NCBI GenBank assembly: GCA_900766635.1
Contig: CAAFWA010000248.1
Coordinates: forward strand, 1 to 8,911
DNA from: an uncultured Acinetobacter sp.
GTDB lineage: Bacteria; Pseudomonadota; Gammaproteobacteria; Pseudomonadales; Moraxellaceae
DNA: 8,911 bases
Reading direction: 5' to 3'
Shown here: positions 8,123 to 8,911 of the stretch, piece by piece
How positions within the stretch are numbered: the stretch's first letter is position 1
Layout of the letters: every line of letters begins with the position of its first letter
The notes under the pieces: generated by a model
The model's input: only the letters and a program-made list of their open reading frames with translations
What the model was told of the DNA's origin: nothing
The model's database searches: none
Program-made: the position numbers and the translations under genes

Positions 8123-8752
8123 TTATTCGAGGGTTTTTAAACGCGCGATGATTTTATCGTATTCTACTTGGGTTTTTTGATATTGCATCTGTAAGGTCTG
8201 CAATTGTTTTTGCCCATTTTGTAGATACTGCTGATTATAATTTAAAGTGTCTTGTAGGTTTTTAGGAATGGCACGGCCTTTTTGCGTAAATGCTAATGCT
8301 TGCTTTTTAAAGCCAACCCGATCTTTTTCTAACTGTTGTAACTGCTTTTTTTGCAGCTCAATTTGTTGGGTGATGTGCTTGAGTTTTTCTTGACGCTTTT
8401 GCGATGCAACTTGACTTGAGCCATAGGCCGATTTTAAGCGTCGATCGAGTTCGCGCTGCTGACTATAGGCTGTAGGCTTAGTGGCATGAGCTGCTTTTTC
8501 GCTATTAAAGGGACGCGTACGTTGTAGCACTTGCATATTACGGTCAAGGCTTTCATAACCATAACGAATATGATTAGGACTTACTGTAGTACTTAAATTG
8601 GCCACTCCGTTTTGATCATAATAACGATACCATGCAGGCTTAACCCCATCAGCAACCGCACTGACACTCAGCATAGCGCCTAATAGCATTAGGATTGCTT
8701 GAATTTTTTTTAAAACTTGTGTGCTTTGGCGAAGCTGTATTAATTTTATCAT
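8123..8752 (-). CDS. Secreted DUF4124 protein with long coiled coil
   Basis: This is a 209-residue protein of unknown function. A basic n-region and a hydrophobic core (about 17-31) end in SAVADG, giving a likely signal-peptidase I site after Ala34 and a periplasmic location. Residues about 39-78 (AWYRYYDQNGVANLS, then IRYGYESLD) fit the small DUF4124 domain, which typically begins with a YRW/YxDxxG pattern. After a flexible stretch, residues about 97-207 are rich in Gln, Lys and Leu with heptad-like spacing and few prolines, a long coiled coil interrupted near 158-164 (KGRAIPK). ATG 8752 is the only reasonable start for a full signal peptide. Its Shine-Dalgarno is poor: one AGG directly abuts the ATG and another lies ten bases away. 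It stands first in the probable operon with the efflux genes, but no functional link is proven. Confidence 0.8.
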   Translation of the reverse strand: MIKLIQLRQSTQVLKKIQAILMLLGAMLSVSAVADGVKPAWYRYYDQNGVANLSTTVSPNHIRYGYESLDRNMQVLQRTRPFNSEKAAHATKPTAYSQQRELDRRLKSAYGSSQVASQKRQEKLKHITQQIELQKKQLQQLEKDRVGFKKQALAFTQKGRAIPKNLQDTLNYNQQYLQNGQKQLQTLQMQYQKTQVEYDKIIARLKTLE

Positions 8753-8829
8753 CCTAGTCCAGCCTAAATAAAGTTGACTAAATTACTCATTTTTAAGTAA
8801 ATAATATAAGTGTATTCATCTATAGCTCG

Positions 8830-8860
8830 ATTTTACTGCATATCTGATTTAAAAAAACAA
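8830..8860 (-). promoter_or_regulatory. Possible promoter for the DUF4124-efflux operon
   Basis: On the minus strand TAAAAT (8830-8835, five of six to the -10 consensus) is preceded by TTGTTT (8855-8860) at 19-base spacing, longer than ideal. It would give a leader of about 70 bases before ATG 8752. The whole stretch 8753-8860 is AT-rich and offers other weak -10 candidates, such as TATATT, so this is only the best of several. Confidence 0.25.
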
Positions 8861-8876
8861 TAATGTTGATTGGAGG

Positions 8877-8896
8877 TTGTGATAAGGTTCGCACAA
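8877..8896. promoter_or_regulatory. CRP/Vfr-like imperfect dyad
   Basis: The plus strand reads TTGTGATAAGGTTCGCACAA, a 20-base imperfect palindrome with matching TTGTG and CACAA ends. Its core, TGTGA-N6-TCGCA, differs from the CRP consensus TGTGA-N6-TCACA at one of ten positions. It lies about 125 bases upstream of the DUF4124 start and close to the right edge, so it could serve either that operon or an unseen gene to the right. A single such match may be chance. Confidence 0.28.
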
Positions 8897-8911
8897 ACAG
8901 GTATAAAAGAT

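Noticed and set aside
8116..8158. Inverted repeat GATAAAAT / ATTTTATC around the DUF4124 stop codon
   Set aside because: The eight-base arms are AT-only except for one pair and the loop is 27 bases with no T tract after it, so it does not look like a terminator or attenuator.
8774..8803. Plus-strand TTGACT followed by TAAATA as a divergent promoter
   Set aside because: The -35 is good, but the -10 at 18-base spacing is poor, and no plus-strand gene is visible before the window ends.
8863..8911. Plus-strand ATG frame open to the right edge (MLIGGCDKVRTNRYKR)
   Set aside because: There are only 16 codons before the edge, no Shine-Dalgarno precedes the ATG and there is no recognisable sequence. 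It cannot be supported from this window.

Overview
The window is moderately AT-rich and carries compact genes. Its protein sequences, above all the 571-residue bacterial-type prolyl-tRNA synthetase, look like those of a gammaproteobacterium of the Acinetobacter/Moraxellaceae type. This assignment is by recognition of protein style and was not checked by a search. Every supported gene lies on the minus strand, so transcription runs from high to low coordinates. No mobile element, RNA gene or CRISPR array was seen.

From right to left there are three transcription blocks. Block 1 (8752 down to 3876) encodes a secreted DUF4124 protein with a long coiled coil, then a lipoprotein membrane-fusion adaptor, then an HAE1-type RND proton-driven efflux pump. 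The gaps are only 30 and 14 bases, so the three are probably co-transcribed. No outer-membrane channel gene is present in the window, so the pump would have to borrow one encoded elsewhere. The block ends in a good intrinsic terminator (3837-3869).

Block 2 is proS, a single housekeeping gene (3787 down to 2072). A perfect TATAAT lies only a few bases beyond the preceding terminator, and proS has its own strong terminator (2024-2056). Its best start is the ATG at 3787, not the TTG at 3805 that gives the longest open frame.

Block 3 (1894 to the left edge) is a TRAP transporter operon of the TAXI type: a lipoprotein solute-binding protein, a DUF1850 protein and the start of the fused TRAP permease, which runs off the left edge. 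The genes are joined by a one-base TAATG overlap and a four-base ATGA overlap, which implies translational coupling. The leader in front of it holds an imperfect 16-bp direct repeat and a related inverted copy, the best unexplained signal in the window.

The longest non-coding stretches are 178 bases (1895-2071) and 159 bases (8753-8911). Overall this is mainly core or transport DNA, and nothing seen amounts to a clearly new system. The points most worth checking are the leader repeats, the DUF4124-RND linkage and the lipid anchor on the TAXI binding protein.
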